A DNA stretch of 64,000 nucleotides from Streptomyces rishiriensis (GCF_003112535.1 NZ_BEWA01000008.1:334643-398642); one strand, 5' to 3'. Counted from the first letter of the stretch, positions 8,593-16,573 are shown. Program-made: numbers and translations. The notes: generated by a model not told the origin, from the sequence alone.

Positions 8593-9645
8593 ATGCTGGG
8601 CTGTGTGATCCATGGTCGGGGCGACCTGCGCGTCGAGGAGCTCCCGACGCCGTCGCCCGGACCGGGCGAGGTGCTGGTCGCCGTCCGCTACGGCGGGATC
8701 TGCGGCTCCGACCTGCACTACTGGCGGCACGGCGGGGTGGGCGACTTCCGGCTGCGCGAGCCGATGGTGCTCGGGCACGAGGTGGTGGGGACGGTGCTCG
8801 CGCACGGCTCCCCCGCGCCGCGGGGCGTCCCGGCCGGCGCCGAGGTCGCCGTGCACCCCGCCACCCCGTGCGGGACGTGCCCCGAGTGCGCGCGGGGCCG
8901 GCGCAACATCTGCCGGGACGCCCGCTACCTGGGCAGCGCGGCCCGCACGCCGCACGTCCAGGGCGGGTTCGCGGCCCGGATCGTCGTTCCCGCCGATCAG
9001 GTACGACCGCTTCCCGCGGGACTCCCGTCGCGGCGGGCCGCGCTCGCCGAGCCGCTGTCGGTGGCGCTGCACGCGGTGCGGCGGGCCGGCCCGGTGGCCG
9101 GCCGCCACGTCCTGGTCACGGGGGCCGGACCGATCGGCTGCCTGGTGGTCGCGGCGGCGAAGGCCGCGGGCGCGGCCCAGGTGACCGTGACGGATCTGCT
9201 GCCGGCCGCGCTCGGGTACGCGCGCGCCGCGGGCGCCGACACGACCGTCCTCGCCGCGGATCCGGCGGATCCGGCGGATCCGGCGGATCCGGCCCGGCCG
9301 GACGAGGCGGAGGCGGACGTGGCCGTCGAGGCGTCCGGAGCGGCCGCGGGGCTCGACGCCTGTCTGCGGCGGGTGCGGCGCGGCGGCACCGTCGTCCAGC
9401 TCGGAATGCTGCCGCCGGGGCAGAGCCCGTTCGCGGGGAACCTGGTGGTCGGCCGGGAGATCGAGCTGCGCGGTGCGTTCCGCTTCGACGCCGAGTTCGA
9501 CGACGCCCTGGCGCTGCTGGCGGGACAGCCCGCGTTCGACGGGCTGATCAGCGCGGTGGCGCCGGTGTCGGAGGCGGAGTCGGCGTTCGCGCTGGCGGCC
9601 GACCGGGAGCGCTCCTGCAAGGTCCTGCTGGACTTCGCAAGCTGA
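8593..9645 (+). CDS. idnD: L-idonate 5-dehydrogenase-like zinc alcohol dehydrogenase
   Basis: A 350-residue medium-chain dehydrogenase. The catalytic zinc residues are in GGICGSDLHYW and LGHEVVG. The four structural-zinc cysteines lie in PCGTCPECARGRRNIC, and the Rossmann motif is GAGPIGCLV. It probably oxidises L-idonate to 5-ketogluconate, which the upstream SDR then reduces. An in-frame GTG at 8584 is only 2 bases from the GAGGGG ribosome site at 8576-8581; the ATG at 8593 has an 11-base spacing and is preferred. Codons 222-233 carry an in-frame 9-bp repeat encoding (Ala-Asp-Pro)x4 in a surface loop. It is the last gene of the operon, followed by a hairpin. Confidence 0.82.
   Translation: MLGCVIHGRGDLRVEELPTPSPGPGEVLVAVRYGGICGSDLHYWRHGGVGDFRLREPMVLGHEVVGTVLAHGSPAPRGVPAGAEVAVHPATPCGTCPECARGRRNICRDARYLGSAARTPHVQGGFAARIVVPADQVRPLPAGLPSRRAALAEPLSVALHAVRRAGPVAGRHVLVTGAGPIGCLVVAAAKAAGAAQVTVTDLLPAALGYARAAGADTTVLAADPADPADPADPARPDEAEADVAVEASGAAAGLDACLRRVRRGGTVVQLGMLPPGQSPFAGNLVVGREIELRGAFRFDAEFDDALALLAGQPAFDGLISAVAPVSEAESAFALAADRERSCKVLLDFAS
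9256..9291 (+). repeat. In-frame 9-bp tandem repeat (GCGGATCCG)x4 inside idnD
   Basis: Four perfect copies of GCGGATCCG encode Ala-Asp-Pro four times. The unit length is a multiple of three, so copy-number changes would keep the frame. Confidence 0.9.
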
Positions 9646-9660
9646 CCGTCCGGCACCGTC

Positions 9661-9686
9661 GAGGGCCCGCCCCGGACCCGGCCCTC
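9661..9686 (+). terminator. Stem-loop after the gluconate/idonate operon
   Basis: GAGGGCC and GGCCCTC form a perfect 7-bp stem with a 12-base loop, 15 bases after the idnD stop. There is no U-tract, as is usual for Streptomyces terminators. Confidence 0.5.
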
Positions 9687-9806
9687 ACGCGAGCCGCCGG
9701 GGGCCAGGGCAGAGGACCGGGGCGGGAGCGCCCTCCTGGCCGAGGTGACCGAGGCGGCCGAGCTGGGCGAGGCGATCCCGCGCCGGGCGGAGCAGCCGGA
9801 GGCCGG

Positions 9807-9943
9807 CCGTCTGCTCTGTGCGGCCGTCTGCTCTGTGCGGCCGTCTGCTCTGTGCGGCCGTCTGCTCTGTGCGCCATGGCCCGGACGCGGGCGCTCTCGC
9901 CTCGGCGAAGGGCAAGGGCAAGGGCAAGGGCAAGGGCAAGGGG
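9807..9943. repeat. Two tandem-repeat arrays in the intergenic gap: 17-bp x4 and 6-bp x5
   Basis: The 315-base gap 9646-9960 between convergent genes holds no credible gene. It contains four copies of the 17-mer CCGTCTGCTCTGTGCGG (9807-9874; the last copy differs in its final base), then five copies of AAGGGC plus a partial one (9908-9943). Frames through them give only repetitive peptides such as polyPro-Leu, so I do not call them coding. Replication slippage is the likely origin. Confidence 0.85.
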
Positions 9944-9960
9944 CACGGTGGACCCGGCGG

Positions 9961-10581
9961 TCACGGCCGCCACAGGCGGTGTTCTCGCTCCGCCCACTCC
10001 CGGCTCACCGAGCCGGTGCGCATGCCGCGTCTGGCCTCCGGGTCGCCCAGGGCCATGCCGATGTGGCCGGCCAGGACGACGCCGATGGTCAGAGCCAGCC
10101 AGTCGTGGACGAAGGTCGCACTGGTGCGCCACATGATCGGGGTGAGGTGGGTGAACCACATGAGCAGGCCCGTGCCGAGCATGACCAGGGTCGCCCCCGC
10201 GATCCAGGACGCGTAGACCTTCTGCCCGGCGTTGAACTTGGCCGCCGGACGCGACTCCCGGCGCTTGTCCCGGCGCAGGGCGGCCCGCAGCCAGCGCCGG
10301 TCGTGCGGGCCGAAGCGGTTGAGGTGTCCGAGGTCGGCGCGGAACGCGCGGGAGACCAGGCCCGCCAGGACGGGCACGGGCAGGGCCAGCCCGGCCCACT
10401 CGTGGACGCGGACCACCAGCTCGCGGCGGCCCACGAGCTGGGCGAACTCGGGGACGTACAGGAAGGACGCGGTCACCACGCACACGCCCATCAGCAGGGC
10501 GGTGGTGCGGTGCACCCACCGCACGGCGCGGGTGAAGCGGCGCACGTCCGCGGCGGGTCGCGCCTCAGCTCGTAGGATCAT
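9961..10581 (-). CDS. Cytochrome b/b6-domain membrane protein, partner of the molybdoenzyme
   Basis: A 206-residue integral membrane protein with four or five hydrophobic spans. Histidines sit at expected positions for a di-heme cytochrome b561-type subunit: RWVHRTTALLMG, VHEWAGLALPVPV, WFTHLTPIM, FVHDWLALTIG and GHIGMALGD. It probably passes electrons between the quinone pool and the molybdoenzyme encoded just upstream. The ATG at 10581 overlaps the end of that gene by 17 bases, so the two are translationally linked; an ATG at 10623 in the same frame is possible but less likely. No start-site ribosome signal is distinctive. Confidence 0.8.
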   Translation of the reverse strand: MILRAEARPAADVRRFTRAVRWVHRTTALLMGVCVVTASFLYVPEFAQLVGRRELVVRVHEWAGLALPVPVLAGLVSRAFRADLGHLNRFGPHDRRWLRAALRRDKRRESRPAAKFNAGQKVYASWIAGATLVMLGTGLLMWFTHLTPIMWRTSATFVHDWLALTIGVVLAGHIGMALGDPEARRGMRTGSVSREWAEREHRLWRP

Positions 10582-11488
10582 CGTCCCGCCCGTTCGAACG
10601 ACCGACCCAGGCGTCGACGTCATAGCCGCGGTCCTCCCAGTAGCCGGGGCGCACCTTCTCGGTGACGGTGATGCCCGAGAGCCACTTGGCGGACTTGTAG
10701 AAGTACATGGGCGCCACATAGAGGCGGACGGGTCCGCCGTGGTCGTGGCCGAGGTCCTTGTCCTGCATCCGCAGCGCGACCAGGACGTCGGCGCGGCGGG
10801 CCTGGGCCAGGGTGAGGCTCTCGCTGTAGGCGCCGTCGAAGCAGGTGAAGCGGACCGCGCCGGCCTTGGCCTGCACTCCGGCCGCGTCCAGCAGCGCGGA
10901 CAGCCGTACGCCCTCGAAGGGGGTGCCGGGCACCCGCCAGCCGGTGACGCACTGGACGTCCTTGACCATCCGGGTCTGGGGCATCGCCCGCAGCTCGTCC
11001 AGGGTGTAGGTGACGGGCCGGTCGACGAGGCCGTCCACGGTGAGGCGGTAGTTCGCCGCGTTCTTGTGCGGCACGGACGAGGTCACCGAGTAGTAGCGGA
11101 AGCCGCCGCCGTTGGGGAGCAGCCCGGTGAGACCGGTGGGGTCCTTGACGGCGGCGCTGGCGAGGAAGGCTTCGAGGCCGCGCTGCAGGGGCGGCGCGGC
11201 GATCACTCCCACGGCGCCCAGGGCGAGCGTGCCGAGGAACACGCGCCGGCCGACGGGCGCACCGCGCTCACCGGACGACCCGGACGCACCCGGCGGCTCG
11301 TGCCGGTCCGGTCGCCCGGCCCGGTCCGGTCGCCCGGACGCACCCGGCGGTTCGGACGGGCGCGGCCGATCGGACGGTCCCGGTCGTTCGGACGGTCCCG
11401 GTCGTTCGGACGGTCCCGGTCGTTCGGACGGTCCCGGTCGTTCGGGTCGTTCGGGTGGTTCGGGTTGCTCGGACGGTTGGGGGTTCAC
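10565..11488 (-). CDS. Sulfite-oxidase-type molybdopterin-dependent oxidoreductase with repeat-rich N-terminus
   Basis: A 307-residue member of the oxidoreductase-molybdopterin domain family (YedY/MsrP-like). The Mo-ligand cysteine is C180 in VKDVQCVTGW. PFEGVRLSALLDAAGV, GGPVRLYVAPMYFYKSAKW and GYWEDRGYD are family features. A hydrophobic, twin-Arg-like segment (GRRVFLGTLALGAVGV) lies unusually far in, at about residue 80. It follows about 75 Pro/Ser/Glu/Arg-rich residues made partly of GPSERP repeats. There is no start codon between the repeats and the twin Arg, so the long N-terminus appears genuine. The enzyme would sit on the outer face of the membrane, paired with the cytochrome b protein downstream. 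The substrate is unknown. Confidence 0.83.
   Translation of the reverse strand: MNPQPSEQPEPPERPERPGPSERPGPSERPGPSERPGPSDRPRPSEPPGASGRPDRAGRPDRHEPPGASGSSGERGAPVGRRVFLGTLALGAVGVIAAPPLQRGLEAFLASAAVKDPTGLTGLLPNGGGFRYYSVTSSVPHKNAANYRLTVDGLVDRPVTYTLDELRAMPQTRMVKDVQCVTGWRVPGTPFEGVRLSALLDAAGVQAKAGAVRFTCFDGAYSESLTLAQARRADVLVALRMQDKDLGHDHGGPVRLYVAPMYFYKSAKWLSGITVTEKVRPGYWEDRGYDVDAWVGRSNGRDDDPTS
11371..11442 (-). repeat. Four perfect 18-bp tandem repeats in the molybdoenzyme N-terminus
   Basis: On the + strand the unit is CGGACGGTCCCGGTCGTT, repeated four times without mismatch, then degenerate copies. In the gene it encodes six-residue Pro-Gly-Pro-Ser-Glu-Arg-like units in front of the membrane signal. 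Confidence 0.92.
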
Positions 11489-11561
11489 CCTTCCATTCGA
11501 GCACCACGGGGCCCACCGGGGCCAGGGATCCAGAACCGCCGTCAGACTTCCGTCACACTTC

Positions 11562-12533
11562 TCACCCGCTTCTCAGCTGCGGCGCGGCCCCGCCGGTCCG
11601 GAGCGCGCCGGCCCGGGCCCTCCGGAACGCCTCGCCCGGGTCGCGGTCCGGGTACGACCAGGGCCTGCGGGTGACATGCCGGCCGATGCGCTGGAAGAGG
11701 GCGGCGGCCTCGGCTCCCCGGCCCCCGCACACCTTGGCGTGGGCGAGGAAGTTCAGGTCCACCAGATGCCGGGGGTGACCGTCGTGCTCCCACTCCAGCC
11801 ACCAGTCGAAGGCCGCCTTCATCACGTCCCGGGCCCGGCTGTCGCGCCAGTGCCCGCAGGCGGCGGGGTCGGCCGGCGCGAAGCCGTGGGCGGCCAGCAC
11901 CCGGTAGCGCTCGGCGTGCGCGACGACCGGGAGGATGGCCAGCGGGGAGTCCGCGGGCGCCTGCTCGGCGGCCCAGGCGGCGAAGTCGTACACCTCGTGC
12001 AGCGGGTCGGGGCCGCCGTCCGCGCGGCGTCCGGCGAGCCGGGCCACCATGAGGTGGTGCGCGTGGTGGTGGTCGCGGTGCCGGGAGCGGATCTCCTCGA
12101 AGATCCGCACCGCCTCGGCCCCGCCCGTCCGCTCCAGCCGCAGCAGGCCGAGCCAGGGGGTGGGATCGGCGGGAGCCAGCTCGGCGGCCGACCGGCACGC
12201 GGCGCGCGCGAGGGCCGGATCCTCCTTGCCGCGCAGGGCCCGGCGGACCCGGGCCAGGGCGAGCAGGACGGCGGCGTCGGCGCAGCCGGGTTCGGCGAGC
12301 AGCCAGTCGTCGGCCCAGGCGGCCGCATACGGTTCGAGGGCGAGGACGCAGACCCGGTGTGCGCGCCGGTCCCAGTCGTCGCCGGTACGGGCCAGCAGGG
12401 AGCGCACGGGCTGTCGACGGCCCTGGACCAACGCGGCGCGGGCGACGCCGAGTTCGACGTCGTCCAGGGCCGGGTCGGGGATCGGACCCGGGCGCTGCCG
12501 GCCGGGGCCGAGGGGTGGCGGGGGTAAATGCAC
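11562..12533 (-). CDS. Conserved hypothetical protein, helical-repeat-like, with a TTA codon
   Basis: A 323-residue soluble protein rich in Ala/Leu/Arg helices of TPR-like spacing (for example CRSAAELAPADPTPWLGLLRLER and GEAFRRARAG). It includes a His-rich patch RHRDHHHAHHLM and WWLEWEHDGHPRHLVDLNFLAHAK. I do not recognise an enzyme motif. The GTG at 12533 has GAGGAAG upstream. Codon 3 is TTA, the rare leucine codon read by the bldA tRNA in Streptomyces, so translation may be limited to late development. It is transcribed toward the molybdoenzyme gene with a 73-base gap. Its function is unknown. Confidence 0.7.
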   Translation of the reverse strand: MHLPPPPLGPGRQRPGPIPDPALDDVELGVARAALVQGRRQPVRSLLARTGDDWDRRAHRVCVLALEPYAAAWADDWLLAEPGCADAAVLLALARVRRALRGKEDPALARAACRSAAELAPADPTPWLGLLRLERTGGAEAVRIFEEIRSRHRDHHHAHHLMVARLAGRRADGGPDPLHEVYDFAAWAAEQAPADSPLAILPVVAHAERYRVLAAHGFAPADPAACGHWRDSRARDVMKAAFDWWLEWEHDGHPRHLVDLNFLAHAKVCGGRGAEAAALFQRIGRHVTRRPWSYPDRDPGEAFRRARAGALRTGGAAPQLRSG

Positions 12534-12978
12534 CGCGGGACTTCCTCATCCTCCTCGGCGGCGGCTCTGGCATCGGCCCGCGATCGGCCGATCACACACA
12601 GCCAATCCCCGGTCGGCGCCCACCGTCAAGAGCCGGGAACCGTGACCCGCGCCGGCCGCCGCACGGCCTCGGCGGGCCGACGGGGGCCCGCCGCTGGTGG
12701 GACCGGTCGCGGGCGGGGCCGCCCGGTGCCGGTGTGGCGTACGCCATGGCGCTGCCCGGCCGCAGCCCACACCATGGCGATACGGCCACCACGGCCGTAC
12801 GGTCGCGCCCCGGCCCTCGGGCCCGGCGCCTCGGGCGGGTCGACCGCCCGGTCAGGGGCACTCCCGGAAGCGTCGTCCCGGGACGGGCCCGAAGCGAAGG
12901 TTTCCGGCACTCCCAGGAGCACTGGGGGCGCGGGGACGCTACAGTCGGCCACACGCACCCCGTCCGTGGTCCGACCGG
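12534..12978. other. 445-base gap without a gene
   Basis: This lies between divergent genes. I see no convincing coding frame on either strand. A TACAGT -10-like hexamer is at 12940-12945, shortly before the DMT transporter start, and a small CCCAG/CTGGG hairpin is at 12912-12926. The rest is featureless GC-rich sequence. Confidence 0.6.
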
Positions 12979-13890
12979 ATGATCGAGGTACGCAGCGTGT
13001 CGGTACTGGTTCTGGTTCTCGCCGTGAGCGCCGCCTGCTGCCTGGGCTTCGGGTTCGTGCTCCAGCAGAACGCGGCCCAGCGGGCGCCGCTCGGCGACTT
13101 CCTCTCGCCGCGGCTGCTGCTCGACCTGATGAAGGTGCCGCGCTGGCTCGGCGGCATCGGCCTGATGGTGGCCGGCATGGCGCTGGGCGCGGTCGCGCTC
13201 GGCCAGGGCGAGATCTCCCTGGTGGAGCCGCTGCTGGCGACGAACCTGCTCTTCGCCCTCGCGCTCTCCCGGCACCAGACGAAACAGCCGCTGGGCCGCC
13301 AGGGCTGGTCCGGTCTGCTCCTGCTCGCGGGCGGGGTGACGGCCTTCATCGTGGCGGGCCAGCCGCGCGGCGGCCACGCGGTCGCGGATCCGCTGCGGCA
13401 CTGGCTGCTCATCGGCGTGATGGTCGGGCTGGCGCTGCTGCTGACGACGTACGCCAGGCGTTCCCGGCTGAGTTCGGGTCCGGTCCTGCTCTCCCTGGCG
13501 GCCGGTCTGCTGTACGGCGTGCAGGACGCCCTGACCAGGGTCAGCGGGCAGCGTTTCGGCGCGGGCGGCCTCGGTGAGCTGCTCACCGGCTGGCAGCCGT
13601 ACGCGGTGCTCGCGCTCGGCGTGACCGGGCTCGTGCTGGTCCAGAGCGCGTTCGAGACGGCGCCCCTGCGGATGTCGCTGCCCGCGCTGACCGCGGCCCA
13701 GCCGCTCGCGGGGATCCTCTGCGGCGTGGGCTTCCTCGGCGACCGGCTGCACACCGACACCGGCGCTCTGGCCTGGGAGGCGGCGGGACTCGCGGCGATC
13801 GTCGCGGGCATCGTGCTCCTCGGACTGCATCCGGCGATGCCCCGGGGCGCGGCGCCGCGCGAGCGCGTGCCGGACTTCCAGCCGCAGTGA
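12979..13890 (+). CDS. DMT-superfamily (EamA-like) membrane protein
   Basis: A 303-residue membrane protein with about nine or ten hydrophobic segments, arranged as two drug/metabolite-transporter-like halves (first about 8-130, second about 145-290). Features include GFGFVLQQNAAQRAP near the N-terminus, GQGEISLVEPLLATNLLFAL and LTAAQPLAGILCGV. The substrate is unknown; this branch is often annotated only as a DMT transporter or magnesium-transporter-like NIPA relative. An in-frame GTG at 12997 has GAGG at 8-base spacing and may be the true start. The gene stands alone, with a NUDIX gene 138 bases downstream. Confidence 0.78.
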   Translation: MIEVRSVSVLVLVLAVSAACCLGFGFVLQQNAAQRAPLGDFLSPRLLLDLMKVPRWLGGIGLMVAGMALGAVALGQGEISLVEPLLATNLLFALALSRHQTKQPLGRQGWSGLLLLAGGVTAFIVAGQPRGGHAVADPLRHWLLIGVMVGLALLLTTYARRSRLSSGPVLLSLAAGLLYGVQDALTRVSGQRFGAGGLGELLTGWQPYAVLALGVTGLVLVQSAFETAPLRMSLPALTAAQPLAGILCGVGFLGDRLHTDTGALAWEAAGLAAIVAGIVLLGLHPAMPRGAAPRERVPDFQPQ

Positions 13891-14028
13891 CCGACCGGCC
13901 GTCGCCGCGCCGGGCCGGCCCTCTCCCGGTTCCCGCCGCCGCGGCCGTCCTCGACCCGCCGGACCGGCCGTCCTCGTCCGAACGGCGCGGCCCGCCCTCC
14001 GGCGCCGGCCGCCTGCTTGGATGGGCGC

Positions 14029-14544
14029 ATGAGCGCTGCTGACGAGATCCTCGACGTCGTCGACGAGAACGACCAGGTCGTGGGGCGTTTTCCACGGGGC
14101 AGGGTGTACGCCGAAGGGCTGCGGCACCGCTGCGTCTTCATCCAGGCCCGGGACGCCGACGGCCGGCTCTTCGTGCACCGCCGGACCGCGACCAAGCTGG
14201 TCTTCCCCTCGTTGTACGACATGTTCGTGGGCGGGGTGGTCGGCGCGGGCGAGGCGTACGACGACGCCGCCCTGCGCGAGGCCGAGGAGGAGCTCGGCGT
14301 GAGCGGTCTGCCCCGGCCGGAGTTCCTCTTCAAGTTCCTCTACGAGGGCGGGCCGGCCGGGAGCTGGTGGTCGGCCGTCTACGAGGTCCGCTGCGAGTTG
14401 CCGGTGAACCCCCAGGCGGAGGAGGTGGCCTGGCACGCGTTCCTGCCCGAGGAGGAGGTCGAACGCCGGCTGCCCGTCTGGGAGTGGGTGCCGGACGGGC
14501 TGGACGCGTACCGGCGTCTGAAGGAGTTCCGGCCGACGGGCTGA
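14029..14544 (+). CDS. NUDIX hydrolase
   Basis: A 171-residue protein with a full NUDIX box: GGVVGAGEAYDDAALREAEEELGV matches GX5EX7REUXEEXGU. The early sequence DEILDVVDENDQVVGRFPRGRVYAEGLRHRCVFI resembles the isopentenyl-diphosphate isomerase-like or YfcD branch of the superfamily. It should hydrolyse a nucleoside- or other diphosphate; the substrate is not predictable. I chose the ATG at 14029; an upstream TTG at 14017 adds only four residues. It is soluble, with no linked pathway genes. The DUF202 pair follows 66 bases downstream. Confidence 0.87.
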   Translation: MSAADEILDVVDENDQVVGRFPRGRVYAEGLRHRCVFIQARDADGRLFVHRRTATKLVFPSLYDMFVGGVVGAGEAYDDAALREAEEELGVSGLPRPEFLFKFLYEGGPAGSWWSAVYEVRCELPVNPQAEEVAWHAFLPEEEVERRLPVWEWVPDGLDAYRRLKEFRPTG

Positions 14545-14610
14545 GCGGGGCCTCCGGGCGGCGGCGGACGGCTCCGGGCGGGACGCCGGAGGGCGGGTAG
14601 GGTCCGTCGG

Positions 14611-15003
14611 GTGATCGAGTTCGTGCAGAACGTCAGGCTGTGGTTCGCGCCCGAGCAGGTCCGGGAGGAGGGCAGCACACCCGACTACCGGTTCTCGCTG
14701 GCCAACGAGCGCACCTTCCTGGCCTGGATGCGCACCGCGCTGGCCCTGATCGGCGGGGGTTTCGCGGTGGACCAGTTCCTGCCGGACCTGCGCTGGGGCT
14801 GGCGGGTGGGGCTGGCGCTGGCCCTGCTCGGGGCGGGCGTGCTGTGCTCGTTGCGCGCGGTGAACCACTGGATGCGCTGCGAGCGGGCGATGCGCCGGGG
14901 CGAGGACCTGCCGGCGTCCCGCTTCCCGGCGCTGCTGGGCGTGGTGGTCGCGGTGGTGGCCGTGGCGATGGTCGTGGTGGTGCTGGTGGGGTGGGAGGGG
15001 TGA
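14611..15003 (+). CDS. YidH-like DUF202 membrane protein
   Basis: A 130-residue protein with three predicted membrane spans (about 40-62, 70-90 and 105-128). The DUF202 hallmark FSLANERTFLAWMRTALALIGGGFAVDQF is present. DUF202 proteins have no settled function. The GTG start at 14611 follows GGGTAGGGTCC. Its stop overlaps the start of a second DUF202 gene (GTGA), so the pair is translationally coupled and the two proteins may form a heteromer. Confidence 0.83.
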   Translation: MIEFVQNVRLWFAPEQVREEGSTPDYRFSLANERTFLAWMRTALALIGGGFAVDQFLPDLRWGWRVGLALALLGAGVLCSLRAVNHWMRCERAMRRGEDLPASRFPALLGVVVAVVAVAMVVVVLVGWEG

Positions 15004-15323
15004 GCGGCGAGGCACTGTCCGTGCGCGATCCCGGGCTCCAGCCGGAGCGGACGCGGCTGGCCTGGCGGCGTACCACGCTGGCGAGCACCGTCACCGCCGT
15101 GCTGGCCGTGAAGGCGGCGCTGCACGGCGGGCCCTCGGCGTTCGGGATCGTCGCCTGTGCGCTGTGCTGCGGACTGTGGCTGGCCTTCCTGCTGCTCGCC
15201 CACGAGCGGATCCGGGCCCTCGCCGCCACGGCGAGTCCGGCGCCCCTCGCTCCGCGGCACGCCGCGTCGGTGGTCCTGTGCACGCTCGCGACGGCGGCGT
15301 GCGCCCTGGCACTGGTGATCTAG
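15000..15323 (+). CDS. Second DUF202 membrane protein
   Basis: A 107-residue protein with the shorter DUF202 signature LQPERTRLAWRRTTLASTV and three hydrophobic spans (about 24-42, 46-66 and 85-106). The GTG start overlaps the previous stop as GTGA. It is clearly paralogous to its neighbour but lacks that protein's long N-terminal segment. The gene is followed by a 190-base pentanucleotide array. Confidence 0.82.
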   Translation: MSGEALSVRDPGLQPERTRLAWRRTTLASTVTAVLAVKAALHGGPSAFGIVACALCCGLWLAFLLLAHERIRALAATASPAPLAPRHAASVVLCTLATAACALALVI

Positions 15324-15362
15324 GGTCTGCCCTCCCGGGCCGGGTGTCGGGGCCGAGTGCTC

Positions 15363-15552
15363 GTGCCGGGCCGGGCCGTGCCGGGCCGGGCCGTGCCGGG
15401 CCGTGCCGGGCCGTGCCGGGCTGGGCCGGGCCGGGCCGTGCCGGGCCGGGCCGTGCCGGGCCGTGCCGGGCCGTGCCGTGCCGGGCCGTGCCGGGCCGGG
15501 CCGTGCCGGGCCGTGCCGGGCCGGGCCGTGCCGGGCCGGGCCGTGCCGGGCC
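15363..15552. repeat. 38-unit pentanucleotide array (GTGCC / GGGCC)
   Basis: The 190 bases are 38 consecutive 5-mers. Each is GTGCC or GGGCC, with a single GGGCT variant at unit 12. The two unit types alternate in an irregular pattern. Runs such as GGGCC-GGGCC give closely spaced G-triplets that could form G-quadruplexes on the + strand. The 236-base gap between convergent genes (15324-15559) has no other content. Open frames through the array give only Pro-Gly-Arg-Ala-Val peptides and are not genes. Confidence 0.93.
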
Positions 15553-15559
15553 CCGGCTT

Positions 15560-16573
15560 CTACCAGGGGCCGGCGTCCGCGCTCGCGCCGTCCCCGCCCG
15601 TCGCCGTCTCCTCGCCCGTCGCTGTCTCCGCGCCGTCCGTCGGGTCCCAGGCCACCGTGACGACGATCTTGCCGCGGGTGCGGCCCTCCTCGTTCAGGCG
15701 GTGGGCCTCCGCCGCGCGTTCCAGCGGGAACGTCCGGGAGACGTGCACGCGGAGCACGCCCTGTTCGGCCAGTTCCGCCACTCGGGTGAGGTCCTCGGCG
15801 TCGGGCCTGACCCAGTAGTAGCGGCCGCCGTAGCCGATGACTTCGCCGTCGGCGATCGACACCAGGCGTCCCTCCGGAGCCAGCAGGTTGGCGGAGACCT
15901 TCAGGGACTCCCCGCCGACCGTGTCGAAGGCCGCGTCCACCCCCTCGGGGGCCAGCCCGCGCACCCGCTCGGCCAGTCCCGCGCCGTGGGCGACCGGCTC
16001 GCCGCCCAGCGAGCGCACGAAGTCGTGGTTGGCCTCGCTCGCCGTGCCGATCACCCGTGCGCCCAGGTGGCGGGCCAGTTGCACGGCCATGGAGCCGACC
16101 CCGCCCGCGGCCGCGTGGACGAGGACGGTCTCGCCCCGCTTCACCTGGAGGGCCCCGGTCAGCACCTGGTAGGCGGTGAGGCCGGTCAGCGGCAGGCCCG
16201 CGGCCTCCTCCCAGGTGAGATGGCGCGGCTTGCGGGCGAGGGTGCGCACCGGCGCGGCCACGTACTCGGCGAAGGTCCCGCGGGAGAGGAAGTCCTCGCG
16301 GACGTAGCCGATGACCTCGTCGCCCACGGCGTACTCCGCGACGGACACGCCGAGCTGGACGACGACGCCCGAGACGTCCCAGCCGGGGACCACCGGGAAG
16401 ACGGCGTCGAGCATCGGGTCCAGATGACCCTCACGGCACTTCCAGTCGACGGGGTTCACCGCCGCCGCCCGGACCTTCACGAGCACCGAGTCGGGGCCGA
16501 CCTTGGGCTCGCGGACGTCCCCGTACACGAGCGTCTCGGGGCCGCCGTAGCGGGAGTAGCTGATGGCCTTCAT
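15560..16573 (-). CDS. NADP-dependent quinone oxidoreductase-like protein (zinc-free MDR)
   Basis: A 337-residue medium-chain reductase starting MKAISYSRYGGPETLVYGDV. The Rossmann motif is HAAAGGVGSMAVQLARHLGARVIGTAS. The structural-zinc cysteines of alcohol dehydrogenases are absent, as in zeta-crystallin/QOR-type reductases. It probably reduces quinones or reactive carbonyls with NADPH. The C-terminus after VTVAWDPT is a low-complexity Thr/Ala/Gly/Glu tail not needed by the fold. It is divergent from the His-rich small protein gene, with a shared 114-base promoter gap. Confidence 0.85.
   Translation of the reverse strand: MKAISYSRYGGPETLVYGDVREPKVGPDSVLVKVRAAAVNPVDWKCREGHLDPMLDAVFPVVPGWDVSGVVVQLGVSVAEYAVGDEVIGYVREDFLSRGTFAEYVAAPVRTLARKPRHLTWEEAAGLPLTGLTAYQVLTGALQVKRGETVLVHAAAGGVGSMAVQLARHLGARVIGTASEANHDFVRSLGGEPVAHGAGLAERVRGLAPEGVDAAFDTVGGESLKVSANLLAPEGRLVSIADGEVIGYGGRYYWVRPDAEDLTRVAELAEQGVLRVHVSRTFPLERAAEAHRLNEEGRTRGKIVVTVAWDPTDGAETATGEETATGGDGASADAGPW

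Noticed and set aside
9685..9939. A small minus-strand frame over the 17-bp and 6-bp repeats
   Set aside because: It would begin with alternating Pro-Leu and continues as repeat-derived sequence; no ribosome site or family.
12626..12958. A 110-residue minus-strand frame in the 445-base gap
   Set aside because: Arg/Pro/Gly-rich with no domain, no convincing ribosome site, and composition like the antisense frames elsewhere.
12592..15015. A continuous minus-strand reading frame of about 800 codons opposite the DMT, NUDIX and DUF202 genes
   Set aside because: Its translation is Arg/Gln/His/Pro-rich without domains, while the plus-strand genes show clear families. Long antisense frames are expected at this GC content.
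15357..15818. A possible repeat protein encoded across the pentanucleotide array
   Set aside because: The peptide is only Pro-Gly-Arg-Ala-Val repeats, all three frames stay open because of the unit composition, and there is no start signal.
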